Assembly (NCBI GenBank): GCA_029721435.1
Contig: CM056583.1
Coordinates: 45,165,120 to 45,229,119 of the forward strand
Source of the DNA: Gymnothorax reevesii
Taxonomy: Eukaryota; Chordata; Actinopteri; Anguilliformes; Muraenidae
Length of the DNA stretch: 64,000 bases
Direction of reading: 5' to 3'
Positions within the stretch are counted from its first letter, which is position 1, and each line of letters begins with the position of its first letter. Below, piece after piece: positions 45,251 to 57,696 of the stretch. The notes under the pieces were generated by a model that worked only from the letters and a program-made list of their open reading frames with translations, was not told the DNA's origin and made no database searches. The position numbers were made by a program, and so were the translations under genes.

Positions 45251-48179
45251 CTCTTAATGGTAAATTTTCCAATATGAGGAAATCTCATATAACATGACTT
45301 GTGAAAGCATGGTTGCCTCACTGGATAGTTATGAATGTGCCTAAAACTACAGCACAGTATGGTAGATGGAGTGAATAGGCAGAGTCTCGCTGAGGAAAAG
45401 TGGGTGGGGTCTGCCTTGGTTTAGGGAGGTGCTTTAGAGAGAAGGGGGAGCAAATTGAGCCTCATGACAGAGGTGGGTTGTGTCGACCACAGATTTGCTG
45501 CATGTGGAGGACGAGTTCCATTGAGTAATGGATTGAATGGCACCTGGTATAAGATGCAATCGAAAAGGCTCATTGTTTGACGGCCAGAGCGGGGATGACT
45601 AAATCAATGTGGGTTTGGTTATCATGCACTACACAAATAACCACACTTGAAATTACCAACTTCGATGCACTTTCTGCAAAATTGGGCCCTCGAATTCCCT
45701 TTGATATTGCAAAGAAACTACAGCCTATGCAGAAATTCAGGCCAAAAACAAGAGTTCCAGCCACATTTCCCTCATTGTCACACACACACGAAACCATCCA
45801 AAATAGATTAGAAAAAAAAGAAAAAGAGCTTGGCAAAAAAAAAACAAATGTACCTTTTGCAGCAGATGCCTTCCATCACAAAAAAAGGTTAATCTTTTTC
45901 CACAAAGGTTGTTTGTTTTCGAGTTAAGAGCGGTCAACTCCCCCAAGCAAGGCTTCAAGCAAAACGGACTGAGTTCTGGACCGCTAACCTTGCCGTGTCC
46001 GGCAGGCTCTGCCCAGAGACAGATTTGCGGCTTTGCCTCGACGGTCTGCTTTCCCAGAGGGATTTACCTGGCCCACAGCAGATGGGCAGAGCTTTGTGAC
46101 TGACTAAACCGATTTGAAGGCCCTGCCACCGAACACACGAGGGTCACTACGACCTCGCCCCCCCTCACCAAAGGCTGACTGACTGCTGCTCGCACCGGGG
46201 GGAGGAAGAAGTAAAGTAAAACAAATAAGCACTGTTATGTTATGCAAGATGCTTTTGTAATCCCTGACTGCACAAGTAGGGGGGCCCCATTTACAACAAA
46301 ACCTCATTATTCTAGGCTATTTATTAATTTTCATTCACCGGAGCAGCGAGCCTCCGACTCGGACTTTGGTTAAACAAATCCTGCTGGGAAGAGTCACGTT
46401 ATTTTCTGGGTCAAACAAACAGTATTGGGAGAAGGGCCGAGTTCGGCTCAGGCGCACAATCGTAGAAGTATAGACCCAGCAGGATAAGGAAGAGCCGCCT
46501 CGTTCCACACATAAAGCCCCTGAGCCCCCCCCGTCAGCAGGCCAGCGAGCGCCTGATACCATCGCAAACGCAATCCTCGCTCAGCGAGCGACTCCGCTCT
46601 CCGCTGGCTTCCTCCATCTCCGCGGCGGGCGGGGCTGAGTCAGGGCCCCCTGTCCTCGTATGAAAATAAATAATGCCTCAAAATGAACACTGCGCTTTCA
46701 GATTACCAGCCAGAGAGGCAACAAAACACAGAGCATGATGGGATCAAATGATAACCCCCGCTGGTTCAAAAAAACACAGGGGAAATAAAAATGAGATTTT
46801 TTTTTCATATTCGAGCCGCAGGAACGGCATCTGTGAAGACGGTAGTGCCGTTTAATCCGAGATATTTAGCACAAGGATTTGAAAGGCACTCGAAGTCTTC
46901 ATTTTAAAACTATTGCAGCCTGTTGCAATGCACATAGATGCACACATGGAAACACAGGGTATTTATCACGCCCCTAGCACAACAGGGAGGTTAATTTCTG
47001 CAACATAATATTGTGGCTCTAATGTAAAAATGTGAAAACTGCAAGAAATAATATAGTAAAAAGCAGTCTCTTGACAGCTCAGAATGGGGAAAATGTATAA
47101 TGCATAAATTCTACGATGCGCCACCTGTCCTGAAGTTGAACATTTTTTTATGCAGCCTGTGTAAAAAAAAAAGGTGAGGACACATTTTCTTTGACGTGGC
47201 AGGTAAGGGGCCAAATTCCAAACAAGCTATGCTTGTTTACAGTTCTGAATAGGAATGGGAAAACTGTAAGGACTAAAAATGACAGAGGAAAATTGTGCAG
47301 GCAGTGAGACAGGCACCTCTTTGAGCAAAGTGGGGGCCTTGGAGAGAGCACATCAAAGCAGACCAACAGGGGAAGTCTGGACACTGTCAGAGAAAAATGG
47401 CTGACATGTCTGGATAATGAAGGGCAAGAAACCAGGGAAACTCGAGGTCTGGTCAGGCCTCGCTGCGGCAGAACTTATTTTCTCTCTTTAATACTCGAGG
47501 AGCTAACTGACTTGACAAACCCAGCAGCAAAACAGCCTTGACAATGATTGCGTCAGCGTTCCTTAATTCAAGTTTGATCTGCTAATTTTCAATTAGTTTT
47601 TAATAAAGAAATAAGTTAAAGTGGACATCCCATTGAAACTGGTATAAGTGCGGCCAGTTCTGGACCAAAAAAAAAAAAAAAAAAAGAGGCCTAGAGAGCT
47701 CCGCTGAGGATGAGTGAAATGTCCATGCCATATCTTAATTTCAGAAATCCTTGAAAACAATTGCAATATTGACACAAATGACACATTTGGAAACCAGCAT
47801 ATACTGTGAACCAGTTTGATGTCTAAATTTATGTAGTCTGACAATAGAACCACACTACAAATTGCAATCATTTGCAAAGAGCAGATAGCAATCAATAACC
47901 TGACCTAATCTGTTAGGGTGGGGGGGTGGGGGGGGGGGGGGATATTTATTGGTTGTTAGTATTGCTTGCTGGTAAGATGATTGAAATAAATGATTGCAAT
48001 TTGCAGTGTGGTTATATTATCATACAACATAAATTGAGACGCCAAACTAGTTCACAGCATATTCTGGTTACCAAATGTGTCATACGTGTTAATATTGCAA
48101 TAGCTCTCAAGGATTTATGTTATGACATGGACATTTCAGTCCTCCTCACCAGAGCTCTTTAGCCGAAAGGCCTCTTGTT

Positions 48180-48475
48180 GAGGTATTAATGAGAGACTGA
48201 AAAAATTGGCTCAAACACTGATTTTCCAAGTCCAAATTGCTGAATTTCTCAAACACCGGGATGTAGAATTTTCTCATTTTCACAGCAAATATTCAGAATA
48301 CCATAAGAAAGACTTGCACCAAATAAGAAAAAAGTTATCAGAGAGTTTTTGAGACATTAAAATTTGAAATTAAAAGTTGACGGACACAGACAGATGGACA
48401 GACACCGGAGGATTCGTTATTAGAAAAGCTCAGCTGACTGCTGACTATAGTCACAGCGGAGCTTAAAATAAAAAA
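48180..48475 (+). repeat. RTE-like interspersed repeat tail (copy with GA-rich stretch)
   Basis: The segment ends with 'gttgacggacacagacagat', 'ggacagacaccggagg' and then a 'gactatagtcacagcggagc' hairpin-like end followed by A-rich DNA. This is the same plan (gacagac-type repeats, short hairpin, A-rich tail) as at 10640-11042 and 48549-48768. The left border is not certain. Confidence 0.45.
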
Positions 48476-48548
48476 AAAAAAACTAGGTGGACACTCATTA
48501 GAGCTTATAGCTCCATCATGCAATATCAGTATTGCTGATTACATAAGG

Positions 48549-48768
48549 CACAATCATTCTATTCAGGTACATTTTCACTTCTTCCAGATCTAGAATCCTG
48601 TATATGTTCCGAATCACTTCCAAAATTGAATCAACTCATCCTTCGACTCCCACATGCCATCCTATCAAATTTTGTGCCAAACTGTTCTTAACTTTTTGAG
48701 TTATCCTGTAAACAGACGGACAAAGGGACAAACATGGCTGAAAATATAACCTCCTTGGGGGAGGTAAG
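48549..48768 (+). repeat. RTE-like interspersed repeat, 3' tail (copy 2)
   Basis: Matches 10831-11042 over about 210 bases at roughly 80-85% by eye. It ends in a clean hairpin, 'acctcc' 48749-48754 with 'ggaggt' 48760-48765, followed by 'aagaaataaatg'. Same orientation as copy 1. Confidence 0.7.
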
Positions 48769-48889
48769 AAATAAATGAAAATAAAAAAGTGTAATCCTTT
48801 TCGTAAAAGATCAAGGCTCAGAATGCACTCAAAAATTCAAGCGCAGGAAACCATATTTCACACAATTTCTTGAAGCTCTCAAATGCAAT

Positions 48890-49600
48890 ACCCAACTAGG
48901 TTAATGCCGTCGGAGGCGACGGCTTGGTGTACATCTCCGAACGCCCCCAATCCTACAGTTCCCCAATCCTTGAATAGACCCAATACAATATAAGGCCCCT
49001 CAGGTTGTGACCTTTCATTTGAACTTAATTTCAAGTCAATCGGACAAATGGTTCTGAAGATATGGCCAAAATGGTAATTTTCCATCACAAAGCGCCACAT
49101 GGTGGCAAAATATTGAACCATACAGGTATAATGTCATCGTGGGACACATCCTCAGGTGATGACCTTTCATTTGCACTTGAGTTAAGGTCAATCGGACAAA
49201 TATTTCCAGAGATATGATAAAAACAGTGATTTTTTCCATTTTTGGCCCCTGGTGGTCATCTAGAAATTGTAAATTGTCCAAAATCGAATCAGTTCTTCCT
49301 CTTTATGATACTTACTTATATGCAAAACTTGGAATTTCTAATTGAAATATTACTGAAGTTATCGCGTTAACATGTAGATCAGTTTTTGGCTCCTGGTGGC
49401 CAATCTAGAAATCGTAAATTGTCCAAAATCGAATCAGTTCTATCTCTTTATGACACTTACTTATTCGCAAAACTTGAAATTTCTAATTGAAATATTACTG
49501 AAGTTATCGCGTCAACACGGAGGGCGGCGCGGTGGCGGCGGTTGGACCAAACACATAATATCCCCGGAACACCATTTGGCGTTCGGGGATATAATTAATT
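48890..49600 (+). repeat. Hairpin-ended interspersed repeat with internal tandem units
   Basis: The left part has a 'gccgtcggaggcgacggc' stem-loop (about 48907-48924) and 'gtcaatcggacaaat' blocks at 49035 and 49188. The centre holds two 144-bp tandem units (49245-49518). The right end is a stem-loop, 'atatccccgg...cggggatat' (49558-49592), followed by 'aattaattt'. The structure fits a non-autonomous non-LTR type element, but the family is not recognised. Confidence 0.6.
49245..49518. repeat. 144-bp tandem repeat, about two units
   Basis: Units at 49245-49388 and 49389-49518 share 'gtaaattgtccaaaatcgaa', 'tttctaattgaaatattact' and 'gaagttatcgcgt', with few differences. A more diverged relative of the unit's 'cctggtgg' start appears near 49094 ('cacatggtggc'). 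Confidence 0.9.
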
Positions 49601-52468
49601 TGACAAGGACCAGGCTTCTCAAAAGTAACTAACTGTATGCGATGTTACCAACAATTCTGACGGTAGCAAAGACAAAAACGATATCTTTTGGGGTGCAAAA
49701 GGTCAAAGAATAGAAAGAATCAAGCATAACTGAAAGATAATGTATCTCATTCTATTCTGTGCATTCTGCTGAAAAATGCACACACCGTTTATTTCCCAAA
49801 CATCCTGATATATAGAAGAGCACTGTTTATTTTCATCAAATAAAGCCTTTAAATCTGCACAAGCTAAACCAGCTAGAAAGTAAATAGAAACCGCAGTAAT
49901 CCAGCAGACCCTGACACAGTGAAATGCCACACAATAACTCAACCTGCTTCTTATTGTGTCATTATTTTTTGTTAATAAAAACTTTTTGTGGTCTAAAATG
50001 TCAACAACAGACAGTTATATTGAAGAACATCCTTGCCAGACCTTGGGAAAAAATACTTGTATAAAGAAGCAAAGGGCCTGTAAAGGTCATATCATTTCAC
50101 TTTAACTCATACAATGAAGCTAGAACACAAGTACACCCAATTCATCAAAACTGTAATACAGAAATAAATACAGAATTTAGTCGCCCACAAAACCACCCAC
50201 TTGCTCACCAACACTTCCACCCACTTCACCACCCACAGTGGCAGACAAGGAAAAAAAACAGACAAAAACAGTTAGCACAGGAACAGGGGAACTTGGGCCA
50301 AGGAGATGGACAATGAGATGCCTGGATAAAATTTTGAAGGACCACACAATTCCAATCCCTCTATAAAGAGCAGGAACATCCATGAATGATTGCATTTTTG
50401 GGTAAACTGCCATGATACAGTCTTTCTGGCCCACGTTTAATCTGAATATGGTAAATATTTTTCAGCTAGCGGTTTATTCTGCAGAAATCTGAACTTGGTG
50501 AATGACATTTTCTGGCCTGTAAGGATAGTGCAGTGATTTGATAAGTAGCTCACACTAAAAATTTTGAAATCAGTTTATTGCGTACACCAAATGTAATTTT
50601 ATTTGCTTAGATTTTATTTTGGACCCCAATAAAAGAAATAAAAAGACTGAAAATGTTCAATTACATCAGATCCCAGCAGGCTAGATTACAAAAAAAAGAT
50701 TAAAAATAAATAAATTAAAACAGTCGACTTTCTCAGCCAAGACACATATGATCCACAAGGGTCTGACTAATGCATTCAGCCTGCAACAGTACTGCTTCAC
50801 GTCCTGTAGAAAATTCTCATTTGAAACCAAGTACAGACAACTTTGAAGGTAACCAAAGCCAAACAAGTGCTAATATCACTAAATACCAATTTTCCAGCAC
50901 CTTATAGGATGGTAATTTAATCATTTAGTAATTTAACAATCGCACCATCTCATGCCATGATCTCGGACGAGCCCCCAAACCGTTACCCGCGGCCGTCCTT
51001 CGGAGCTAGAAGAGACGTGGGCACAGAGCGCAGCACAATGACAGGGTAACAGTGCTCAGAGTGACACGCATAAATTAAACACAGACAGTCGGCCAATGGC
51101 ACAATGAATAAGGACGTGATTTAATATCAAACCTGTGAGGGAGGGAGGGAGGCACAGAGATCTCTCATCCACCCACACCTCTCCTCTCCCCTCTAATTCA
51201 ATCACCAACCTCTGGTTCGAGGGACAGTAATTTATCCAGGCCAAGCCTCTCTCCTCCCCAGATCTAAACAAGCAGACAGTAAAATTATTGCTTCACGTTT
51301 GTGACATCACTCATTCGTCCGACTTGATTACCGTAATTGATCAATTTAGCGTGGTACAGCGAGGGGAAAAGTTTTGAGGTTGAACTTGGCTAACCTAAAT
51401 TGGCAGGTTGCGCAACTGGTGAATGCCAAATTTGCAGTGAGCAATGAAAAGAAATGCCCCGGGAGACACAGCTATTTGCCGGTAAACGAAGGTGCCCACA
51501 TGCCGGTAAATGCAAAACGCATTTTAAGGCCAAATACAAAAACTAGCTGTAAATAAGGAAAAAAGATTCATGTGTAGCTCCCAGGAAATATTACTTAAGT
51601 TCATACACTTTCATACTTCGCAATAACACTGACATTCTATCAATTTACAAAACGGCCCACATTCAGCGTACAAGTTGTACCTGTTCGATTATCTTGATTG
51701 ACAAATTTAAAGTTCCTCCCGTCTTGGTCGATTCAATAAATCATTCACGTTCACCAACAGCCTCCCATACATCTGCCAATATTACATGCAGCACCAATTT
51801 AACCGTCACCGGAACAGTATACGCACACAACCGCGGGTAAATGAAAAGCTGTTGAAATGTTGACGGTGTGAGACTGAAAGGGATTCGAGCCGACAAGGCA
51901 AATTTCCATTCACTGTTTTCCACGGCGCGGAGAAGTCAATTATCGCGCAATGGGCGCCCATATATGCAGAATATCATCTCGGTAATATGATAGACAGATG
52001 CAATCAAACTGGCAAGAACATCGCTAATAATTCAAGGTGTGAATAGAATAAATGATCCGACTGATAAAATATGAATAATGAGCGGAAAACTCCCAGGATG
52101 CTCTAGGAACTGAGACATTCTATCGGACAGATGGCTGTTTGGGAACCTGTCACTGCGGTCAGACAGGGGAGGGGTCACAATAGGACTGATAATTGGCTTC
52201 CATTGATGTCTCTAATGGATGTTACAGACAGAACAAGGGTGTGTCCACACAATGCAAAGCACAGACCAACAAAGGGCTCCAGATCACGGTACTGAGAGCG
52301 TCTGAGGGCTACTCCCATGAGCCTCTTTGTCACCTGCCTCTGCCATTCTTACATTTGCAAGCGTCTCTGTTCACTACTTACACTTCCTGAAAGGAGGGCA
52401 CTTAAAGTTTCTGAACTCATAGAAATAAAACAAGCTCACTGCTGATGCAGTATAAGGCTACGTACTCA
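49601..52468. other. Unique intronic DNA, no exon seen
   Basis: About 2.9 kb. 50940-51020 has a short CpG-rich patch, and 51940-52090 looks like non-repetitive AT-rich DNA with homeodomain-type cores. No exon with ctif sequence is present. Confidence 0.45.
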
Positions 52469-52533
52469 TTCACACACACACGCACACACAGACACATGCA
52501 CACGCACACGCACACACACACACACACACACAA
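52469..52533. repeat. CA microsatellite
   Basis: About 65 bases of CA repeats with CG and GA interruptions, inside the large ctif intron. Confidence 0.95.
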
Positions 52534-53159
52534 AACGCTGTTCTTCAGGTTATTAAATGACACTTCATCTATGACTTGAGCGTTATTCCACATTCGCGTA
52601 TGAGAGCACTCAACAGACATGCCCGTCAGTCCACCTGTGTCTCCATTTCTGTCTAGTCGTCCAGACGATTCCCTGTCTGTTTACCAGTCTGCCTTCATAT
52701 CTGTGCGCACATAAGTGTACATCAGTGATATTCACGAGACAACTATTAATTTTCGACTGTATCAACAAAAAGACACCAATAATTACCTGTACTTGTCTGA
52801 CTAGTTTGGAGGAGTGGGTGTATTTACTACACAGGAAAATGAGTAACTGATGGAAGCCAAGCAAATAAAAACTTCACAATGCAGCTTATTCTGTGAAACC
52901 CCGGGGGTTCTGAAGATGGGCAGGAACACCGTTTTATACAACACGGTAGCGATCAAACTTCAAACCGTTTCACTCAACAAACCTAAAATCCACTTCAGCT
53001 CAACTTTATTATCCTAAAAAATCATGAAAGACAATACAAATGCGGCCACAAGACCCTCTCGTAGGAGGATTCCCTCTGAGCTTGGGAGGAAAAGCACTTA
53101 ATTTAGGGAGAAAGAGCAGGAGACTAGCGATACGAGATGAGAGGTTGCTGGTTTGTCAG

Positions 53160-54360
53160 AGCTGTAGCATTAAAAGGGACACATGCACATGCCAAGCACT
53201 GGGCCCTCTGTAAGGGGGCGGAGGATCTGCCCAGGGGGAGGGGCTCCTCAGTGCCATGCCTGTGCAGACGACTCCTCCCCCGGCTCTCTGGATCTCATTA
53301 AGCCGCTCGCAGAGGGCTGCGGGGGTGCCGTTGGGGGGGGGCAGTTCTTTGAGGGTTCTAGTCTAAGGAGGGCAGAAGAGGAGGGATAGAGTTGCAGTCT
53401 GACCTATTTTCTGACATGGAGCATACCTATGCACCCGAATCCCCGAAAACCAACCCCCCGACCTCCACCAACACTACTCCCATCACTTTTCCAATCACAG
53501 GAGCCGAATAGGAGCAGAGGAATGGTCCAGAGGAGCTCCACAGCCGTTCGGTCTGTAATTAGCACGCTAACAGCAGGATGGAGGTGGGGTTGGTGCGCGG
53601 CTGGAGAATGGAAGTGGGTGGGTTCGGCCAGCGGGGGGGGGGTGGGTGGGGGCTCAAGGCTGCCAAACGTATGCCCGGCAGACGGTCGTTGCGTGGGTGG
53701 TCAGCGGCGACCATATAAGCTCCGCTATCTCCACTAACGTTTCTATTAACGAGCAGTAAAGGGGTAAAGATCCTCTTGCCGACCAATTACAGAGTTTTAC
53801 ATGAGAATAAATGCATCAGCATTAACAAACAGATTGAGGAGGGCGGTACACTCTCTGTATAAAGTAGGAGAGAGAAAGCAGGATAAGAGCTTCAGTCCGT
53901 CACGTTCGAAGCTGCGTGACGGACGTGAGAGCAGCAGGGCTGAAACGGCTCCACACTGCCGAGGAGGAGAGGGGATTATATATTTTACAGTCCCGAGCGC
54001 GACGGCATGGCAGAGAAATCTCATCGACGGGTTTTTTTTGAAGCGAGCTGGGCTCGGCGCCCTGCCGGCTGAGTTCGGAGGTGGTTCTTTTGTCAGCGAG
54101 CTGTGGGCACGCCGTGTGCCAGCGTGGCGGGGGTGGTGAGCCGGCCGCCGTCTGCCGCTGCGTGCAGCAGTGAGCCGCGCTGCTTAATTGGCGAAACTGT
54201 GCGCGAGTGGGCGGGTGTCGTTGCGATTTCATACTCCCGCTCGATGGCTTCTCCTGAAAATATCGAGAAACGCTCTGGAGGACGGCCGACGTTACATCAA
54301 AGTTTTCCGGTAATCCAGGCGGAGGGGGTGGGGTGGGGGGGTTGAGTTAGAGCCGGTAAC
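53160..54360. promoter_or_regulatory. Intronic CpG-rich block, possible alternative promoter
   Basis: CpG density is visibly higher than in the surrounding intron, strongest at 53890-54300, where CG occurs every 10-15 bases. G runs occur at 53331-53341, 53632-53650 and 54316-54341. In vertebrate genomes methylated CpG decays, so preserved CpG suggests an unmethylated, possibly promoter-like region. No initiator or exon could be assigned, and fish CpG islands are a weak predictor, so this is a candidate only. Confidence 0.35.
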
Positions 54361-54639
54361 GGTGGGGAAGGCAGCCATAAAACTCAACCAACAGCAATAA
54401 AAGAGTGAATCTGACTGAACTCAACACAAGACCGACAGAGGAAAGAAACAAGCTGAAAAAACCATACTCCTTAAAATCCATGCATACAATGCAGTCTATA
54501 TAAAATCACACCCTATACATCTGTGAAATAGTACACTCAATACACAAAAAGTATGGACAACCTTTTCTCTTCCGGAACACACAGAGTAGAAGCAGACGTT
54601 TTTAAATGCAGCGTCACGTGAAAGTTTTCCACAAAACGA

Positions 54640-55150
54640 CCCTTGACCCAAAAGTTCCAAAGCCCCGAGACCCGGGCAGGGCACCAGTTTGTCACGCCAC
54701 TCTCGCTTTCAGAAAAAGGGTCAAAATATTTCCAAAGTTAAAACAACAGGAGGAACAAACGACGGGGCCGGGGGGGGGGATGGAGAGCGTTGGAGGCCGG
54801 AGGTTTTGGCCCGTTGCAAAAGATTGGCACGACATATCGGAGGCACTTCAAAGGGAGGCGTAAAACTCCCTGTCGGCATTCCTGCAGCGCATTCATACTC
54901 CAGCCTCTCCTGGCACAGACCACACACTGCTCGCCTCCCTCTGTGCACGCGGACGGCTGGGTGTAGGATGTCACTGTGAAAACCGCACACAAACCCGTCC
55001 TCACGTCGGTGGAATTCCTCGGGGAACCAGCCGGACCTACGGTCACCATCCCGCTCGGACTGAAAGCGCACCCAGCTTTGTGAAGAGGGATCGCTGCAGG
55101 AACCAATGCGGAAATCTCCAAACAAGCGTGTGAAGTGAAGTGAGGCAGCG
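54640..55150. other. Second GC/CpG-rich intronic block
   Basis: A GC-rich stretch with a G run near 54769-54780. Two overlapping minus-strand open frames (about 140 codons each, 54721-55161) occupy it. They lie in different frames, share no recognisable domain and probably reflect base composition. Confidence 0.35.
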
Positions 55151-55777
55151 AAGTCATTCATTTCTACTCTGACCTTAACCTGCTCAACTTCACCAGCTCA
55201 TGAGGCACATACTTCTTTATCTTCTCCTCTCACTATTCCCTATTGTTGCAGTGTTTATCTCTGCGGTAACTCTGGTCTCCGTGGAGATGCAAAAACTCTG
55301 CATTTCTTGACGAAAGAGGTCAAGTCACACAACTTGTTTACCAGTGGGTACCCAAGACTGCTATTCCCATCTTCACTGATAACACCGCCCTGCATGAAAT
55401 TTGCTGAGTAAGAGCTGATACCTGATTTTAAGTAATTTTGGGACACTGAATCCAAATATCACAGTACTTGGCTGTCACATCAGGTTTTGTCACAAATCAC
55501 GGCCCTTGGTGTAACGAGAATCTGGTTCAAGCATAGTAAGTCCCTGCTGTTTCTCATGAATCAAACATTCCAAATCACCACCACAAAGTATTGCATCATC
55601 ATGGAAAATAACCCCACTGCAAGAAGCCTATGCCAATCGCCTTTTCGCCAGTTTATCAAATCAGCAGAGAGAAAGTTTCAAAATGCAGGGCAGTGTTATC
55701 ATATGAATTGATTCAAAAGCTGTTGTGATGCTCAGTCTTTCAGGAACTGTTAAGTACTGAATGTGAAGTCCAATGAA

Positions 55778-56289
55778 CCCTTTGAGCGCTAAATGCAGCT
55801 ATTGTTGCTCAGTGATTTAAAATATCAAAATCAAAACTGTAGAATACCGGTCATATGGCGACTTGTTTAACAGAGCTCCCGCAGGGCAGCTCTTTTTTTT
55901 TTTTTTTTTTTAAATAAATTTGGCAGTTTTGGGGCTTAGAATGTCACTGATGAGCGCCCGGCTGGCCAACAGGAGGCGGTTGAGCAACAAACAAGGCAAT
56001 CATTTTTAATTTCCTTACCAGCAGTCCCTTCACAAGTTGCGTCCCTACAGCGCTTTAGCCAATCGCGCATCGTTCTGAAAAAGCTGCCGACCACAGCTGG
56101 TTGGTACAACCGGGGATGGAGCCCGTGCCGTAGTAGTCACTGCTCCTGAAATGCGAAGCCTTAACCAAGTGAGCTAACACGGCAGCTAGAGGGGAGCTTT
56201 TTTAAACAAGTTGACACGTGACAGGTTTTCAACAAGAAAAGATACTTAAATTTATATATTTTTTAAACTTTATTTCAGTGCTCTAAGGG
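55778..56289. mobile_element. piggyBac-like MITE, split by a SINE
   Basis: The right end is '...agtgctctaaggg' followed by TTAA (56290-56293). The left end is 'ccctttgagcgct', preceded by TGAA (a mutated TTAA). Inverted similarity runs far inward: 'acttgtttaacagagctccc' at 55861 matches the complement of 56192-56211, and 'ccggtca' near 55846 matches the other side. Without the inserted SINE the element would be about 215 bp and close to one long palindrome. No transposase. Confidence 0.78.
55892..56180 (-). mobile_element. tRNA-derived SINE with 7-bp target duplication
   Basis: On the minus strand the head reads 'gtgttagctcacttggttaa', with a pol III A box TAGCTCACTTGG, followed about 40 bases later by a B-box-like GGCTCCATCCC (two differences from GGTTCGATCCC). 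The body continues to 55912 and ends in an A run of about 20 (55893-55911 as T on the plus strand). The 7-bp direct repeat GGCAGCT flanks it at 55885-55891 and 56181-56187, the expected target-site duplication of LINE-mediated insertion. The SINE family was not identified. Confidence 0.82.
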
Positions 56290-57696
56290 TTAATACTAGT
56301 AGACACAACTGCAAGCTCTAGAGGCATCAAAGAAAGGGCAAACTGGAGTACCTGCTGGATATAAACTGACATTTGAAGAGCGATTTTTCAGTTGTAGATG
56401 AGATAAGCAGGCAAAGACCCCAGGACAAAGGCAGTATGCTGGTAAGTGGCCATACATGGGATGATATGCATGTATAGATGGGGTTTCAGGTACAATGGAA
56501 CTCCTTTTCCATCCAGCCCTCAGGAAACAGAAGTGACATCTAACAGCACCTCCCCTCACGTGACGAGCAGCAATTGTAAACCAATACATGTACCATGGGA
56601 GCAATACAAAATAATGAATGTAGAAAACTCGGCATGCTAGCCAGTTTTCACTCTCTTGGCACAGGCAAAATCTCTGGGAAGTCTCAGCGTGGCCTCTCAC
56701 GCGGAACTTTCACAGGATGTGCAACTTCCACACACAACGACCAGACTTTGCAGTCTTCGCTCTAACACAGTCTCGGCCAATTTGAACAATCGCACATTGC
56801 TGCGCTAGCTGGTGATGAAACAGCAAACAAACTTTTCCCAAGATGTTTCATTCAGCCAGCAGAAAGGACGTCTTTAAAGGAAAATGGACCTCGCACTGCC
56901 CACCAAAGACCCGGACCTGTGCAAGAGAGGATCCAAACTTGCGTTCTGGTCTTTGTTCACAGTGCACTCAGATTGACAGACCATAGGCTGTAAAATATAA
57001 CGCCCACCTGATTTCTCCGCTTCCAGCTAACCTCCAAATCCAACTAGCACACAACATTCTTCCCTCTTTCGTCTCGCAGCCGTGCACCTGGACACCCTTA
57101 CATACAAACACAATCTTCCAAACCTCACCGTCTTAATTTTCCTATTAGATTTGTGCACTATTCTGTGTTTTGTTTGTTTAATAAGTTTCCTTAATTTCAC
57201 CAATAGTCTGTTTTGATGTAACGTGAACATGAGAGCTGAGGCAAAAGATCCTCAAAGAACTAAAAAAAAAAACCCTTCAAATTGATTAAATACTTCAACT
57301 AATTCAATATTAATAACTGATTTAATTATACATGATTCAAACATAGATATTTTAAACTCTTTCATTTTGATTACTGTTCCAAGTTTGAAACAGATATCAA
57401 AATTTTCAGGTTGCTAGTGAATTGGCATTTTGCAGGAAGAAAATTAACAAAAACATGTTTAATTATTCCTCCCCGCCATTTTGTGTATCATACAAGTGTT
57501 TTTGCCTGTAGGTAAAGCTTTCGACGAGGTGAAGCATGTGCTATGCTACTTTACATATATGCATGTGGGGAACATTTGTAACAGCCACAGATGGAAGGGG
57601 TTCCTGTGTGAGTGCATACAATGCGGACATGGTTTATCTGTTAAATGGAAGGTCTGTCAGGATATAGATGTACAGAGGCACATACACAACACTCAC

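Larger units (their letters stand above)
43962..57696 (-). other. ctif: ctif intron (about 13.7 kb)
   Basis: The donor GTGAGT is at 57696-57691, and the acceptor TTTTGCAG ends at 43962 (minus strand). It contains a Tc1 remnant, several hairpin-tailed repeats, a CA microsatellite, CpG-rich blocks and a nested SINE/piggyBac MITE, listed separately. Stretches 45251-48170 and 49600-52468 appear unique. They include an A/T-rich run near 47669-47687, a G run near 47924-47941 and no supported exon. Confidence 0.85.

Noticed and set aside
49245..49518. CRISPR array or similar repeat-spacer system
   Set aside because: Units are 144 bp, contiguous without spacers, only about two in number, and the context is an animal intron.
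50940..51040. Short CpG-rich open stretch reading M-I-S-D-E-P-P-N-R-Y-P-R-P
   Set aside because: About 30 codons, no splice sites, no known protein. Considered chance.
54721..55161. Two overlapping minus-strand open frames of 146 and 139 codons
   Set aside because: They are in different frames of the same GC-rich block, proline/arginine-rich, with no domain or splice signals. Stop codons are simply rare in such composition.
56093..56180. A functional tRNA gene
   Set aside because: A and B boxes are present, but the head does not close into a complete acceptor stem, the B box has changes, and it is followed by a SINE body, an A tail and a target duplication.
56296..56700. Minus-strand open frame of 134 codons in the ctif intron
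   Set aside because: It starts just past the MITE border and has no recognisable motif. The residue pattern looks random.
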